Source: Musa acuminata AAA Group (taxonomy: Eukaryota > Streptophyta > Magnoliopsida > Zingiberales > Musaceae). From it: a stretch of 64,000 nucleotides of DNA. The notes under the pieces were generated by a model. The model saw nothing but the letters and a program-made list of their open reading frames with translations. It had not been told where the DNA came from and did no database searches. Below, piece by piece: positions 45,866 to 58,006 of this stretch. Made by a program: the position numbers and the translations under genes. Where the stretch lies: NCBI RefSeq assembly GCF_036884655.1, contig NC_088330.1:27964001-28028000 (forward strand), given 5' to 3'. Numbering within the stretch: position 1 is the stretch's first letter; every line of letters starts with the position of its first letter.

Positions 45866-46753
45866 TCAGTCCTTGGCTTCGGCGTTCACGAACGCTACGA
45901 ACTCATCCATGGCCTCGTCCGAGCTCCCGCCCGCCTGCAGCGCCTCGGTCGCCGCGTCCCTCCACCGCCGCGAGTTCCTCATCATCTCCCCACTCCTCTT
46001 CCCGTCCATCACCGCCCTCACGCAGCGCTCGATCTCCTCCCTCGCCACGATGCCCGTCTCCGCCCTCCTCGCCCGCACGCCCACCTCCCACACGTCCTCC
46101 ACGTACTTGGCGTTCGTGGGCTGGTCCGTCCACAGCGGGAAGGCTACCATGGGCACCCCCAGCGACACCGCCTCCAGCGTCGAGTTCCACCCGCAGTGCG
46201 TCACGAAGCAGCCCAACGCTGGGTGGGCCAGGACCGCCAGCTGCGGGCTCCACCGCACCACCAGACCCCGCTCCGGCGGCGCCTTCGCAAACGCCCGCGG
46301 CAGCGTCTTCTCCACCGCGGCCCGCACCACCCACAAGAAGTTCTTCCCGGAAGCCTCCAGGCCGCACGCGAGCTCTTCCATCTGCTCCGCGCTCACCGAC
46401 GCGACGCTCCCGAAGGAGACGTACACGACGGAGCGCGGTGGCTTCGAGTTCAGCCACCTCATGCATGTGTCCTCCTCCGCCTCGAGGAGGCTGAGACCGT
46501 AGGTGGCACCGCCTTCCTTATCCACCAGCGGCAGCGGCACGCTCGGCCCGATCGCCCGGGCCCGCCAATGCCTCTTCAAGCGGTTCACCACCTACACAAG
46601 TCGATAACGTCAGTTAGTACATGCATGCATATGATCTCATTAAACATGCGATATGGTTAGTTTTGAATATAACCTTGAATCCTAAATCTTCAAAAACTAA
46701 TATTAAGATAATTTTGTAATTATAATTAGAGAGAGTAAAATATGATTTCATGT

Positions 46754-46785
<32 letters not shown>

Positions 46786-48379
46786 CATGTATAAGGATAT
46801 CAACAGGAATAAAAAGAAGAGTTAACAATAAGAAATGTCCACAACTCTAGTTTTCAAATCATTTCAAAACAGAGGAAAATGTTGCATACTTATTTAATAT
46901 GTTAAAGTAATTGGAAATAAAGTATGAATCAGTGCCTGAAGCTGAAGGATACTTTGGTAAAAACAATAAATTCATGTATCCAAGCAATATGTTTTGGACT
47001 CCGATGCTGAAGTTGGCAAGTAATTAATTACTAGTATTTCCTTCTAATCATGAAATAAAGCAATCAAGAATACAATCAACAAAAATAACTAAATTAAATG
47101 CCATAAAATATGGAGTTCTCTTTGATGGACACAGGCATTTTGGCAGACCCAAAATTCTCTAACATGAGACTTGTTGAAGCCATAAGGATAAAAAAATTAA
47201 AGATTTGTCTCATGTAAATTGTTCGTAATAAAGAACAACAGAATGGACCATAAACAACACAATTCAACCAACAAATGGATAAGACTCTGAACCTAAAAAA
47301 GAGTAGCTAAGGTAAGTAGTAGATTGCAGTTATTAAACTCCATATACCCTCATCACCAATACTACATGGGTCTCCTACTGCTGGTTTGAGCAGTAGTATT
47401 ATGGACTAATGATTCAGACTTAACATATTAATGGGTAAGAACCCGTCCTTCTTGGTTGATCTTGCTAATCCATGCATGGGAAACTAGTGACGAATGATGG
47501 TTAAGGAATAATATTAGCACAGTTGTCATCGAGGAGTTTACTGGACTTTCTTCAGTTTGAAAGCACTTGCATGCAAAGACGTGCAGTGATAGCAGAGAGT
47601 ATAACTTTTGATTGAGATTGAGATGTAATGACAATAGACGTAAAGCTCAAGTTATTGATGCAAGCAGATATTAATGCAGTGCATTAATGGTAAGTACTTA
47701 TATGGGTGAAAGCATGGATGGCAGATGAGAAGAGGAAGCTTTCTCTCACCTCGATCTCCAGCATGTCGAACGAGTTGAAGAGAACCCAGTCGTCCTTCTC
47801 CAGATTGAACTGGTTCATCGCCATGGTCGAGACCGTGAGGTTCCTGCCTTGCCTGAGAGCCAAGGAAGGGAACTCCGACCTCGCCAAGGGCGGCAAGAAG
47901 GGAGCGGAGCAGGAGACACTGCCTCCGGCCTCGGGGACGTCGAGCATCCCCTGGTTGACGTAGTAGTATATGGCGCTCACCGCGCACGACTGCGTCGAGA
48001 AGGCCGCCGTGGCCAGGCCGTGCATCTTGGCCACCTCGACGGCCCACTGCACGACGGTGTCGTAGACCATGCAGGTGAAGGGACAGCCGGAAGCGGCGTG
48101 CTGGTCGATCAGCTTCGACAGGGAGCGGGCGCCGACGTCCGCGAGAGTCAAGAGGTAGGCCTCGAGGCTGGCGGCCGAGGGGAAGCCGCCCCGGTCGTGG
48201 CCGTCGGATATGGGCGCGAGGCGGACGGAGTCGGTCTGAGAGGGGAAGGAGTTGAGGATGAAGTGGGTAGTGACGAGGGTGGTCTTGGGGCCCTTGGCGG
48301 CCAACCTCTTCGCAAACTGGAACATGGGGCTGATATGGCCTTGGCTGGGGAATGGGAGAACGAGGACATGGGCCGCCAT
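45866..48379 (-). CDS. UDP-glycosyltransferase, family 1 (UGT74-like)
   Basis: Two exons on the minus strand, 48379-47750 and 46591-45866, joined across a 1158-bp GT-AG intron in phase 0, give 451 residues, normal for plant family-1 UGTs. The N-terminal acceptor domain starts MAAHVLVLPFPSQGHISPMF; His15 is the expected catalytic base and Asp107 (MVYDTVVQWA) its partner. The UDP-sugar domain has VVYVSFGSVASVSAEQMEEL and a complete 44-residue PSPG box from Trp324 to Gln367, with HCGWNSTLEAVSLGVPM and a terminal DQ that favours UDP-glucose. The sequence WVLFNSFDMLE and overall pattern are closest to the UGT74 group, whose members glucosylate small acids such as salicylate, auxins or other carboxylates. 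The actual acceptor cannot be read from sequence. Both exons are very GC-rich, so the opposite strand also looks open; those frames are shadows. Confidence 0.93.
46757..46791. repeat. (GTAT)n microsatellite in the UGT intron
   Basis: About eight GTAT units with one variant GCAT. Confidence 0.9.
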
Positions 48380-50472
48380 TCTTTGGATGTCCTCTTCCTC
48401 CTCCTCCTCTGCTTGCTGCTATGATCTGAGGGGAGGGTGGTCGAGGACTATATTGAACCAACAAAGAGTGATCCCTGTGAATACAAAACATGGGAATAAA
48501 TTCATGTATCTGAATTACCGGCTAACAAAAACAATTGCCAGAAGTTGCATGCACCTGCTAACATCGTCTCTGCATTTTACATGAAAGCAGGAAAGTGTGA
48601 TGATATGCGCTTTTCTTTTCTTGATAGGTAACCAAGTCAATCTTCCTGGAGAAAGAAACCAAAAATAGCATAAAAAGCTTCCAAATCGAGGCAGGGGATG
48701 AACTTTGAGCAAAAGCATTCCAAGTATGGATCGATCGATGGCCTTCTCTTTATACTAAATATGTATACTTTATATCCAGTTTAGCAGCTAAAAGAATTGG
48801 GGGGTTGTAGTCAAAAGCATGGAAACAGACTGAGAATCCCCGGTTTAGGCTGATCAAGGCACCACTCTTCATGCAGCTATAACTTCGTGACACATTCTTT
48901 CGAATGCCGTAAAAGGAAAGAAAGAGAAAGAAATACATTTGTTAACACTGACATACTCAATATATCAATCTGATTAAATCTAAAATTCATTATTGAATTA
49001 TTTATTTAATGAGCCCATTGTAAATATTATGCCTTTAAGAGAACTTGAACCATAAGGCACAATATTTTGAGCCTCACTTGTCTACTATTTTACTATCAAG
49101 GTAGTGAATTATATTTCATGAATATGATATCTATATAATGTAATATGTGGAATATACCACAAAGGTAAAGTATTAGGATATCTTGATCAAGCATGCCACT
49201 TTGATTTGAATTATCCGGAGGACAGCCTTTTGACTCGTCCTCTGTGGAGAAACCCCTAGGTTTTTGTAGGCATTAGATTCTCCAATGTTTGTGTTACTCA
49301 AAACACTTCTGCTTTGACCATACCTACTTATATAAGTGTCTCGATACATTTATATAAAATTTACATCCAAGCATACGCAATAAAGCTGTAAATAATCAAG
49401 TGAAATCTAATCCACGAAATAATTTGATATATTGGCAACATCATAAACATTTATATAAAGGTCATAATGCCAGATGTAGATCATAAACATTTATACTGTA
49501 AAATTGATTTTGATTATATAAAAATCACATATCTAAGTAGAATCACAATCATCCTAATCTGTGGATGTGCCTGCAGAATGTATTTGAGCCAATCTTGTAG
49601 TCTACTGGCTCATTAAATAGTGCACAGTGGTAAGATATTGTATTCAGAGTATGCTAAAGAAATTAACCCCCAAACAAACAAGCAGAATTTAAACAAAGTT
49701 ATTGACAGATTTAGTAGTACAATCAATGTTGGCAACAGAGAATGCCACAGAGAAGAAATGTGTTTGAAGAAAGAGAGATGATACGTAGGTAAAAGAAGGA
49801 TTCTCTAAGCTTGACTAACTAGATATTCATGATGGAGACTAGTTTCTCATACAAATGCTGATGAAAACAACACATACCAGCAATTCAATTGAGCATCCTC
49901 TGATGAACATACACGAGAACCTCTGGGTGTCTCTCTGCAAGTAGAATGCTTTTGGCTTTTTTAAGACAGGTTGATCAATGCAAGATACACATGACAGCTA
50001 AATCATCTCCTTAGTGAAGAACAGAGCAACATTTTCTGAAATTTAATAGGATGACAATTAAATCACTCAGAGTATCAGACAGAGACTGTTAGATAAGCTG
50101 TAACAACGGCGCAACCAAGGAAAAGCCACAAGTGCCATACCACGATGAAACTAGTGAGACAAAATACTTTCTTTCTAAGGCAATTGAATTTACTCTTTTT
50201 AAGTGTGACATGCCTCAACTATCCAGTTAAGAGATTAAACAGATTTTCAAAACAAAACAGCTGAAACCTAACATTGATTGATTGATACTCAGAATAAATT
50301 GCATTCACAATTTGCCTTGCATTTGACATGAAAGGCTGACAGGTAGATGCCGATGCCACCAAGGGCAGCTGCTTGGTAATGGAGAAAGTAATCCATATAT
50401 CTAAAAATATATACTTCCATAATCGTCAAGCAGCTGCAGGTGTTTCAAGCTGAGAACTGTGCCAAACAGAAT
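48380..50472. other. Intergenic DNA between UGT and KU70
   Basis: Contains the UGT promoter on the right of its start codon and the KU70 3' flank. No gene or known repeat was recognised; the short open frames lack any motif. Confidence 0.45.
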
Positions 50473-53400
50473 TTACTTGCCCAAATGGGTCAAGATTCTG
50501 CTTATCAGAGCCTCTTTCTTCCCAGTCACTGAAAGGTTGTGTGCGGTTAAGTAGTACTTCAACTCTATAACAGTCAGGTCCTTCAGCTGCACAAACAGAA
50601 ACTATGGTGATAAGCAAATGCTAGTCACAATTCGAAATATATCTTGTCATATCTCTTCAACATTTATACGAACCATGTTCTGTGCTCTCCAGCGACCTCA
50701 ACTTAAGATGATAAACTACAATTTTTGCTATTATCTAAATTAATGCATTAAGAATTTCATAGCATTGCTGGACTGTTAGTGACTTTGTTCTAATTGTAGC
50801 TCTTCAAGAGAGCATCACTAGATCTGGAACCAATTTTTTGTTACACATGATAAGATACATAAACTGTTCTTACATATAATGAAGATAACAAATGCATAGC
50901 TAGGAGTATATGCAAAACAATATTCATTAAACAGAAAATTGTATTCTTACTTGTCCACTTTCTGCAAGATCAGCCCAATTATATCTTGAACTCTCTCTCT
51001 CAGCAGTTTCAGCCATCTCTTTGCGCTTCCGGGAAGCCTCACTTCGAGAACCTCTCATAGACATAGAGTCAGCTTCCTCCTGGTCATGGTTTTCTCCATA
51101 AACGGCTATTTTAAATTCTTCTAGTACACGGACTACTCCTGGTCTATGGACGATACCAACACATACGATTAAAGATGCAAAATGAAACTTTTCGGGCAAA
51201 ATCACGATCTCAGTGAAAACTTTAGAAAGAAAAATACAGCAAACAACAAATTACCTAGCCAAGCCTTCTTCATCAGGCAGGGTTTCATCCTTGATATCTG
51301 GCATCTCATCCTCATCCAGAGCCAAAGCCTGCAGTATCCCGTAGTGTCTCTGCAAAGCTGCAAAGTCCAGGAAAAGGAAGAACTCGTATCAGAGTTCCCG
51401 TTAAACTGCAGAGGCAGTTTTTCCACTTGTCAGAAATAATTGACAGCACAATAGCAACAGAAATTAACGCAATCAGCCAATAACCATGGTTCTTTAGAAT
51501 ATTGTTTGCTAACTGACACGGTACAATGCCTGAATTATCATAACCAAGGCCTGAAATCATGAGGATCAAGCTTTTAAAAGTATATATAAGGTGCTCACTG
51601 GTGGTGGATGGTGACTCATTTTCATTGCAAGTCATAATTAACACTCAATGTGGGACTATTGTGGAATACTACCATCTCCTACTTTCAAATACTTGATGTT
51701 CACAATGTCACACCCGAGGCCACACTCCACAAAAATCGGAAGGACACCCAAATGATGTGGAAAAAGGAGGCACCAGGCCCACCTACCACTAGTCAAAGTG
51801 CTTATCCTGACAGGATTGGATTCAGTGGGAAGTACAATAGATCCCAAAATAGGTCACTCACCAGAATGGTTGCTAATTGATATTAATTTATCATTATCAG
51901 AAATGATCACATGGGTCAAGCCCCAAAAGAGGGGTACTTAATAGATGCTTTCTAGAGGTGGATAGCTGCTCATATACTACCTGAAGTGACCTCCCATACC
52001 GAATGTGCGACTAACTTGGGGTACCACGTGAATCACAAACAGTTGTGAGATGCATGCATGATGTATCATGAGCAGAAGAATTCATCACGTTCTACATCAT
52101 AATATGCCATATACATGTCTTTTGGAGTCGTTGCTGCATTCTTGCATACCATGTGTCGGTACACCATAACAGACTGCAGCCGACCAGTTCTGGTATCCAA
52201 AATTGGGATACTTGCTTTCAACAACAAGGTCAGATGTGAATATAATAGACATCCATGTTCAGAAGTTTCAGCTCATCTGAGACTGACCAAAAACTTCATG
52301 GAGCTTCAGATAGTTCAGTTAAATTGAATAGCTGCTACTTTGACCAGCTTCAGTTCAGCATTCTACTCCAGCTTTAAGTTTAATTTTGATGGTTCTTGTT
52401 ACAGTGTGTTTGTGCATCCAATCATCATTACAGCTGCACTGGTCAAAGCATCAACCACTGTGCTCAGCTGCCTAATAGAGGCATGCCTTTGACAAGGTAT
52501 AGAGTTAGCTGACAATGTCAAAGAGAAGAAACCCACAAGACATTGAGGTTCTCCTACTAATCTTCCAATTTCACACATTGGTTGGGCTGTGTTGCTTCTT
52601 ATAACAGGAAGACTGCTATTCCTACCAAGCTCATCAGATAAACAAACGAAGGAAGCACATGCCATAATGTCTTATTCATCTATTTTGGAAAAATGAAGTG
52701 ATCCTACTTTCTTTTCTCAATATTTACTCTATAGCACTTATTTATATAATAAGACTAGATAAAGAGACAAGGGATGCCAAACAATCAACTAGAATTGATT
52801 GGCTCACTTTTGACACACTGAATTATATAATATCCTCAATAAACTCAAGTTTGGCTTTCAAGTAGTACACAAGGCTTAGTGATGCAGAACAGTACAGGAA
52901 GCATTTTTTAATGGAGAACTAATGAATTGAAAGTGCATAGATTAAATAATGTAAACTTCTAAAACACTTATAATCACAATCAGGTGAAAAATGACAACAG
53001 AAACAGTAAGGTTGAGAAGGGTGCAAGAAATTAGCAACGGAACCTACAATGCTCACCATCAATAAGAGAATTATGAAAAAGGGTGATGCTTCCACCAATG
53101 CGGGCTCAGATGAGGGGTCAATGTACGCAATCTTACAATTAATTTATGTATATAGATCAGTAGGTAGATAATTGTAGTCTGAATCATCAAGATTCATTAA
53201 AATTCATAAATCCTGAATCATTTGAGTTTGAGAATAATTTCCCAACAAGGACTTTGTGAACAAATACGAGTTTGTAACATTCCCAAGAACATTGTTTGGC
53301 ATCAGAAGTATATTTCTATAACCAATATGAAAAAAATGATAGTTCTATAATGTAAATTTGCAGAAAACCTGGATTTGCAAATTGGCAAACTGAAAAGTCT

Positions 53401-53657
53401 TTCAAATCTATACGCCTCATCAAAGCAGAGGCTTTCTTGATCTGATCATCTGTGGCACGAGGTGCAATAGCATCATCTGTACTGTGAAGCTGCAAGTTAA
53501 ACCAGAATGAATAATTTGCCAACATCAAATAAGTAGCTGACATTGGTCAAATAACTCTGCATGCCTCTTCAACATGTCTGATATCATCAGAATAGGGAAG
53601 ATATATCATGTGCATTCCAGGAGGTTCAACTTGACCGCTTGAACTTATTATCTCATC
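50473..53657 (-). CDS. KU70: KU70 (ATP-dependent DNA helicase 2 subunit), last five exons, 5' partial
   Basis: Minus-strand exons 53657-53565, 53489-53369, 51357-51255, 51143-50951 and 50586-50473 (TAA) join in phase to 207 residues. They give DEIISSSGQVEPPGMHMIYL (end of the Ku core), then LKDFSVCQFANPALQRHY and LDEDEMPDIKDETLPDEEG (C-terminal arm), a charged linker with RSEASRKRKEMAE, and a SAP domain (LKDLTVIELKYYLTAHNLSV, KKEALISRILTHLGK) that ends the protein as in other plant KU70s. Ku70 pairs with Ku80 to encircle broken DNA ends in non-homologous end joining and helps protect telomeres; this is known for the family. The intron between the first two exons here appears to use a GC donor. 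Upstream exons (von Willebrand-like domain and most of the core) are not in 53658-64000, so that intron exceeds 10 kb and likely holds the hAT element, or the 5' exons lie beyond the window. Confidence 0.93.
53076..53136 (-). mobile_element. Au-SINE-like fragment in a KU70 intron
   Basis: On the minus strand TAAGATTGCGTACATTGACC followed by CTGAGCCCGCATTGGTGGAAGC resembles the 3' part of plant Au SINEs (AAGGCTGCGTACA, then GACCC, then GGGAGC). The tRNA-like head is not visible. Recognised from memory only. Confidence 0.45.
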
Positions 53658-54093
53658 CTGTCCCATTGCAATCGTGTTAGAAAGTTTTATTCAAAGTTAG
53701 CTGATACAGAACCAAAAGAACAAGCTGCCATTCACAAAAATTCCAACACAATGGTTGGTTTGTCCATTGGCACATATTCTTTATTAAAAAAATTAGAGGA
53801 ACAAGAAAATTATGCAAAAATAAGATGGATACAGTTGACCAAGATAACAGTACCTTATACTAATTACCAAAAGCAATTCAAGTAGTTTCTTTTAAGTTTA
53901 TATCTATCTAGACTTTGTCAGTAGATGAGAGACAGGATTCAGAAGTAGAAGTGACTTCACTAGCGAGGCTAATATAGTTTCTTGAACACTCATGAACAAA
54001 CCTTTTTTTTTAAACAGATCTAGATATGCTAAACATGGGTGACTTATTAACTTGGACATTGAAAATGTTTACATGCAAATCACATAGCATGTA
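53658..54093. other. Probable KU70 intron left of the hAT insertion
   Basis: AT-rich sequence between the most upstream visible KU70 exon and the hAT target duplication. No exon was recognised. Confidence 0.5.
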
Positions 54094-54101
54094 CATCTTA
54101 T
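54094..54101. repeat. Left 8-bp target duplication of the hAT element
   Basis: CATCTTAT, repeated exactly at 62195-62202. Confidence 0.85.
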
Positions 54102-54846
54102 CAGGGTTTGTTGTACCGATGTGTGCCACCCGATACAGGCAATATGTACCAGTCCGACAAGGGACCAGTATGCGGACTGCCCTATACCGGGCGGTACCAT
54201 TATGACTTTGTATCAAGCGATATAGGGTCTATACTGATCAGTAACAATCAAAATCCGATTATTACCGACCAGTACAGGTCAGTAACGGTCAGATTTCGAC
54301 TGTTGCAGACCAACGGCTAAGATTGTCCTATTTCAAAATGATCAAATTGATTGTTTGAACCATTGGAAAGGGCTTTTAAACCATCTTCTCCCTCTTTCAA
54401 CTCATTTAACTCTCTCAATCTCAACTCTCTCAAACTCTTTCATTCACATCTCTCTCTCATTCTTATATTTTATTTCTCCTAAACTAAACAAAGCTACGAT
54501 TCATGGATTTGATCAAATTTGGGAAGATTAAGAAGAAAAACATGCAAATCATTCTAGATTTTTATTGATTTATGAGATGATTAAGCCTATTATGTATGGT
54601 TAATGACTTAACATCTAGTATGTTGTTTGATATGTTTTTGATAATAGAATAGTATTAATTAAGGAGTAATTAAGGCCTTTAATGTTATGATTAGTTGTTT
54701 AATGTTGATTTTTTTGAAATTAGACAATGAATGGGTCAAATTTTTGTATTTCATGCATATTAAGGTGATTTATATGTTTGTGATGGTATAATATGTCTAA
54801 TTAGGTTTGAATTAAGATTTTTCATGCCGTGATTAGTGATTTTAAT

Positions 54847-54931
54847 CAAGGATTGAAATATCGTACTGTACCGGAATTTCGACGTTCATTCGGTACGGTA
54901 CGATACTATATACTGAGCGATATACCGTTCG

Positions 54932-55008
<77 letters not shown>

Positions 55009-55184
55009 TATTTATATATATTTATATATAAACATTCTTATAAAAAGCGACGTCATCGAAAAAGGCGACATGACGTCGCCTTTTATATAAATATTTATAT
55101 ATATTAATATATATTCCGTTCCGTCCGATAACGGGCGGTCCGTGTACCAGTCAGTTGACGGACCGGTTCGAAATTGTATACCTG
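54847..55184 (+). mobile_element. hAT-type MITE, copy 1
   Basis: Left end CAAGGATTGAAATATCG; right end, in reverse complement, CAGGTATACAATTTCG. It contains TTTCGACGTTCATTCGGTAC, a long (TA)n, paired GACGTC words and GGGCGGTCCGTGTACCAG. It is the same family as 59108-59523 in opposite orientation. No clear target duplication. Confidence 0.65.
54935..55005. repeat. (TA)n microsatellite inside MITE copy 1
   Basis: About 70 bases of alternating TA. Confidence 0.95.
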
Positions 55185-55370
55185 AATTACTTGGTAGATG
55201 AAATTGGAAAGCAAAATATGGTTCAAATAACAGGTGGTTTAATTTTTCTATTTGAAATTTTAATTATATTATTTTATATTTTTAAACACTTATTAATTTT
55301 ATTTTTATTTTTTTAGGCAATTATTCTGAGTAAAAAGGTTGCACTTGTATTAGATTTCATTCATTACACA

Positions 55371-55566
55371 TTGTAACGAGGATATTGGAAAGATTGGAGA
55401 CAAAATACCTTAGAAAAGATGATCTTTGTTATTGGATTTATATATAATCATACTGAAACTGTGAACATGATAAGAAAATTTATAAGAAACAAAAAATTGA
55501 TGAGATATGGTGTCAACGATTTATCACTTAATTTTTGTTATTACAAAGTGTTTCTTCTGAATGTTT
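55371..55566 (+). pseudogene. hAT transposase fragment (DUF659-like), first copy
   Basis: Frames give EDIGKIGDKIP, then after a frameshift FIYNHTETVNMIRKFIRNKK and LMRYGVNDLSLNF. The same protein segment occurs at about 59690-59800 (IYNHQ-stop-VHSLIKKYING, LGVSQFAANF). Because the segments overlap in homology, this one derives from another hAT copy or a duplicated part. Confidence 0.6.
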
Positions 55567-55697
55567 TCCTCCGGCCCAACATGATTCTTCCTGCTTTAAT
55601 TGTCTCATCCTGATCAAAGCATCATGCATCACTCAAAACGCAGATCAAATCATAAATACTATCAATTGGTTTCATCATCAAAATACGAGATTCAACA
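55567..55697 (-). mobile_element. LTR scrap of the E1/E2 family
   Basis: Plus strand GGCCCAACATGATTCTTCCT to GAGATTCAACA, matching 17527-17656 and 22016-22144; the LTR start, minus orientation. Confidence 0.75.
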
Positions 55698-55857
55698 TGT
55701 GGCTCATTAGATGGATTGTGTCATTTTCCCTACATTTTCTTGTAATATCAACAATATCACCTCTAGTGGTTCGTTACCTCTATATCCTCTTGATTTCCTC
55801 AAAGATGTCCAAAATTATAAATAGTTACTTTTGGGATGACAGGGATGATCATAGGTG

Positions 55858-58006
55858 TTGAATTTTAGATTTTAATAATAAAATTAATTGATAAATTTGA
55901 TGAACTAATATGTTTTTAAGATAAATAATGTATGAAATACTTCAATCATGCTTCCATATGGTGGTTTAATCACAAGACTACTCCATGCCTATGATATTAC
56001 CATTCCACCCGACAAAGAAGTTATAAAATTAGACAGATTTAGTATCATAAATAGAAATCTACTTTGACGGATGAGATGTACATTTAGAAATGGTATATGG
56101 ACTAGACTACCTAGAAGGATTGATCCCCTCCAACCCGAACCAGAACCTGAAACACTAATTTTTAGGGGTAATCTATCTCCTCCAACTGATCCCTTTGAGG
56201 AATCACCTCCAGTAGAGCAAGCACCTCCCTCATCCATCGACGACATAGAGATTCGGATGGATCGATTTGAACAACGGCAAGATCGACTTGAACAACGCCA
56301 AGATCAAATTTTGACTGAGCTGCAGCAGATTCATCAAAATACCCTGTTTAGACATTTTGACTGGCCACCACCTGAATAATTAATTGTGACTTTTTGCTGA
56401 TGACAAAGGGGGAGAAATGGATGAAATCCCCTTCTTTTATTCTGCTTACTTTGATGTTGTAATCCTATGTTATTTACCTTGATGTTGTAAACTCAAAATG
56501 TTACTTTGATGATTACAATTCTGTGCTTTGATTTCCATGTTATCTCTTTAAATGATTAGTACAATATTATGCTTACCTTGATGCTAAAAATTTCTGTGAT
56601 TTTGACTCGAAAATGGATGTCATGTCTTGACATCATTTCTATAGACGAATACGTGGTAAATCATGATGTGCATGATGATAATAAGTCTAAATTATCAATT
56701 TGATGCTTGAATTCAAAGGCGTAGAATTCAAGAGTATCTTTTCTCAATTATGGCATATAGATAGGGGGAGTTAAGATTAACTCCATCACCAATTGGTTGT
56801 CATCATAAAAAATGGGGAGATTGATGAATCTCGGATTTTGATGATAAAATTAATTGGTAAATTATTTGATCTAATCCATGTGTTGAGATAAGTGTACAGG
56901 ATTAACTACGATAGTAGTAAGGCATAAAACAGATGATGGGCCGGAGTCGAAAACTCGGACGATATACCGGGAGCTCGCCGAGAGTTCATTGTGAGATCAT
57001 CGGAAGCACGTTGGAAGACTCGCCGAAAGCTCGTTGGAAGATCGCCGGAAGACTAACCGAGAGTTGGTCGGGAGTTCGCCGGAAAACTCGTCGAAAAGTT
57101 CGCCGGAAGATCGCCGAGTGAAAAATCGACATACCAGACCATGCTTGCCTTAATCGTAGTTAGAACGAGTTGATTTGGGAGGTAATCCTATCAACTCTGT
57201 TAGGGGCCAACTAGGCTCGAAGTTGGGCTGGTTTGGGCCGGAGTCAAGGCCTAACCAGGATGCTGAATTCCTAGCCGGCGGTGGCATCGCTTGGAAAGCA
57301 GCACCCCAGGTGGTCTAGGTGGTGGTACCGCCGACAGTTATTGCTGCCAGCGGTAGTAACGCCCCTGTCAAGTGGTGGTACCGCCCAGTAATGGCGGTGG
57401 TACCACCAGGACTCCGGAAATCCGGGATGAGACACTTTTTTACTCTATTTTTGAAAGCCATTGGGGCCTATATATACCCCACCCTTTTCAGCATGAAAAG
57501 GCACCGAAGTGTGATTATAATCTTGAGTTATTGGAGTGTAAAAGTGTTGTAAACAAGTGCTAGAGTCCTCCTCCCTTTCTAAGTTTTTGAGATCATTCAA
57601 GAGAGGTGTGGGACTTGTAAGGGTTATCTCCTAAACCCGACAAAAGGAAAAAGAGCTGTAAAAGGTGATTGGTCTTCACCGATTGAAGGAATGCCTTTAG
57701 TAGACGCCGATGACCTCAACGGAGGAGGGATTCGAAAGTGGATGTAGGTCACATTGACCGAACCACTCTAAATTCTGGTTTGCATTTCGTTTTGAGCAAT
57801 TTACTTTAACTACAAATCATTTCATAGCAAACTGCTTCTCCTCATCTTGCTTTCACTACGCTTATGCTCTCTTGCGTTTTAAGTTGCTATCTTTCCGAAT
57901 CGATTTCCATTGAACGTACGAAATCTTTTACGAAATCCAAGAATTTTCCGCTGCATTAATTCACCCCTCCCCCCTTCTCCTCTTAGTGACGCTCTTGATC
58001 CTAACA
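55858..58006 (+). mobile_element. 3' end of a plus-strand E1/E2-family element
   Basis: A degenerate LTR-start-like stretch (55858-55920), then 3' interior with an open frame (56071-56379), an internal GATGACAAAGGGGGAGAA tract (56399-56416), a polypurine tract AAAAAATGGGGAGAT and the LTR 56822-58006 (1185 bp, ending CCTAACA). The LTR has a TATATATA box at 57469-57476 and the GGTACC-rich block at 57280-57410. No 5' LTR or gag-pol. Confidence 0.75.
56071..56379 (+). CDS. Retroelement-associated open frame with coiled-coil repeat
   Basis: 102 codons upstream of the polypurine tract. A Pro/Glu-rich stretch (PLQPEPEPETL, PTDPFEESPPVEQAPPSS) is followed by a heptad-like MDRFEQRQDRLEQRQDQIL and LQQIHQNT, ending PPPE. 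Such Pro-rich plus coiled-coil segments occur in gag- or extra-ORF proteins of plant LTR elements. I do not assign a family. The start codon is uncertain because the frame may be the tail of a longer lost ORF. Confidence 0.4.
   Translation: MRCTFRNGIWTRLPRRIDPLQPEPEPETLIFRGNLSPPTDPFEESPPVEQAPPSSIDDIEIRMDRFEQRQDRLEQRQDQILTELQQIHQNTLFRHFDWPPPE

Noticed and set aside
45873..46502. Long plus-strand frames opposite the UGT second exon
   Set aside because: Shadows of a GC-rich coding exon; the minus-strand frame has the full PSPG box.
47652..48491. 279-codon minus-strand frame overlapping UGT exon 1
   Set aside because: Arg/Pro/Gly-rich out-of-frame translation of the same exon.
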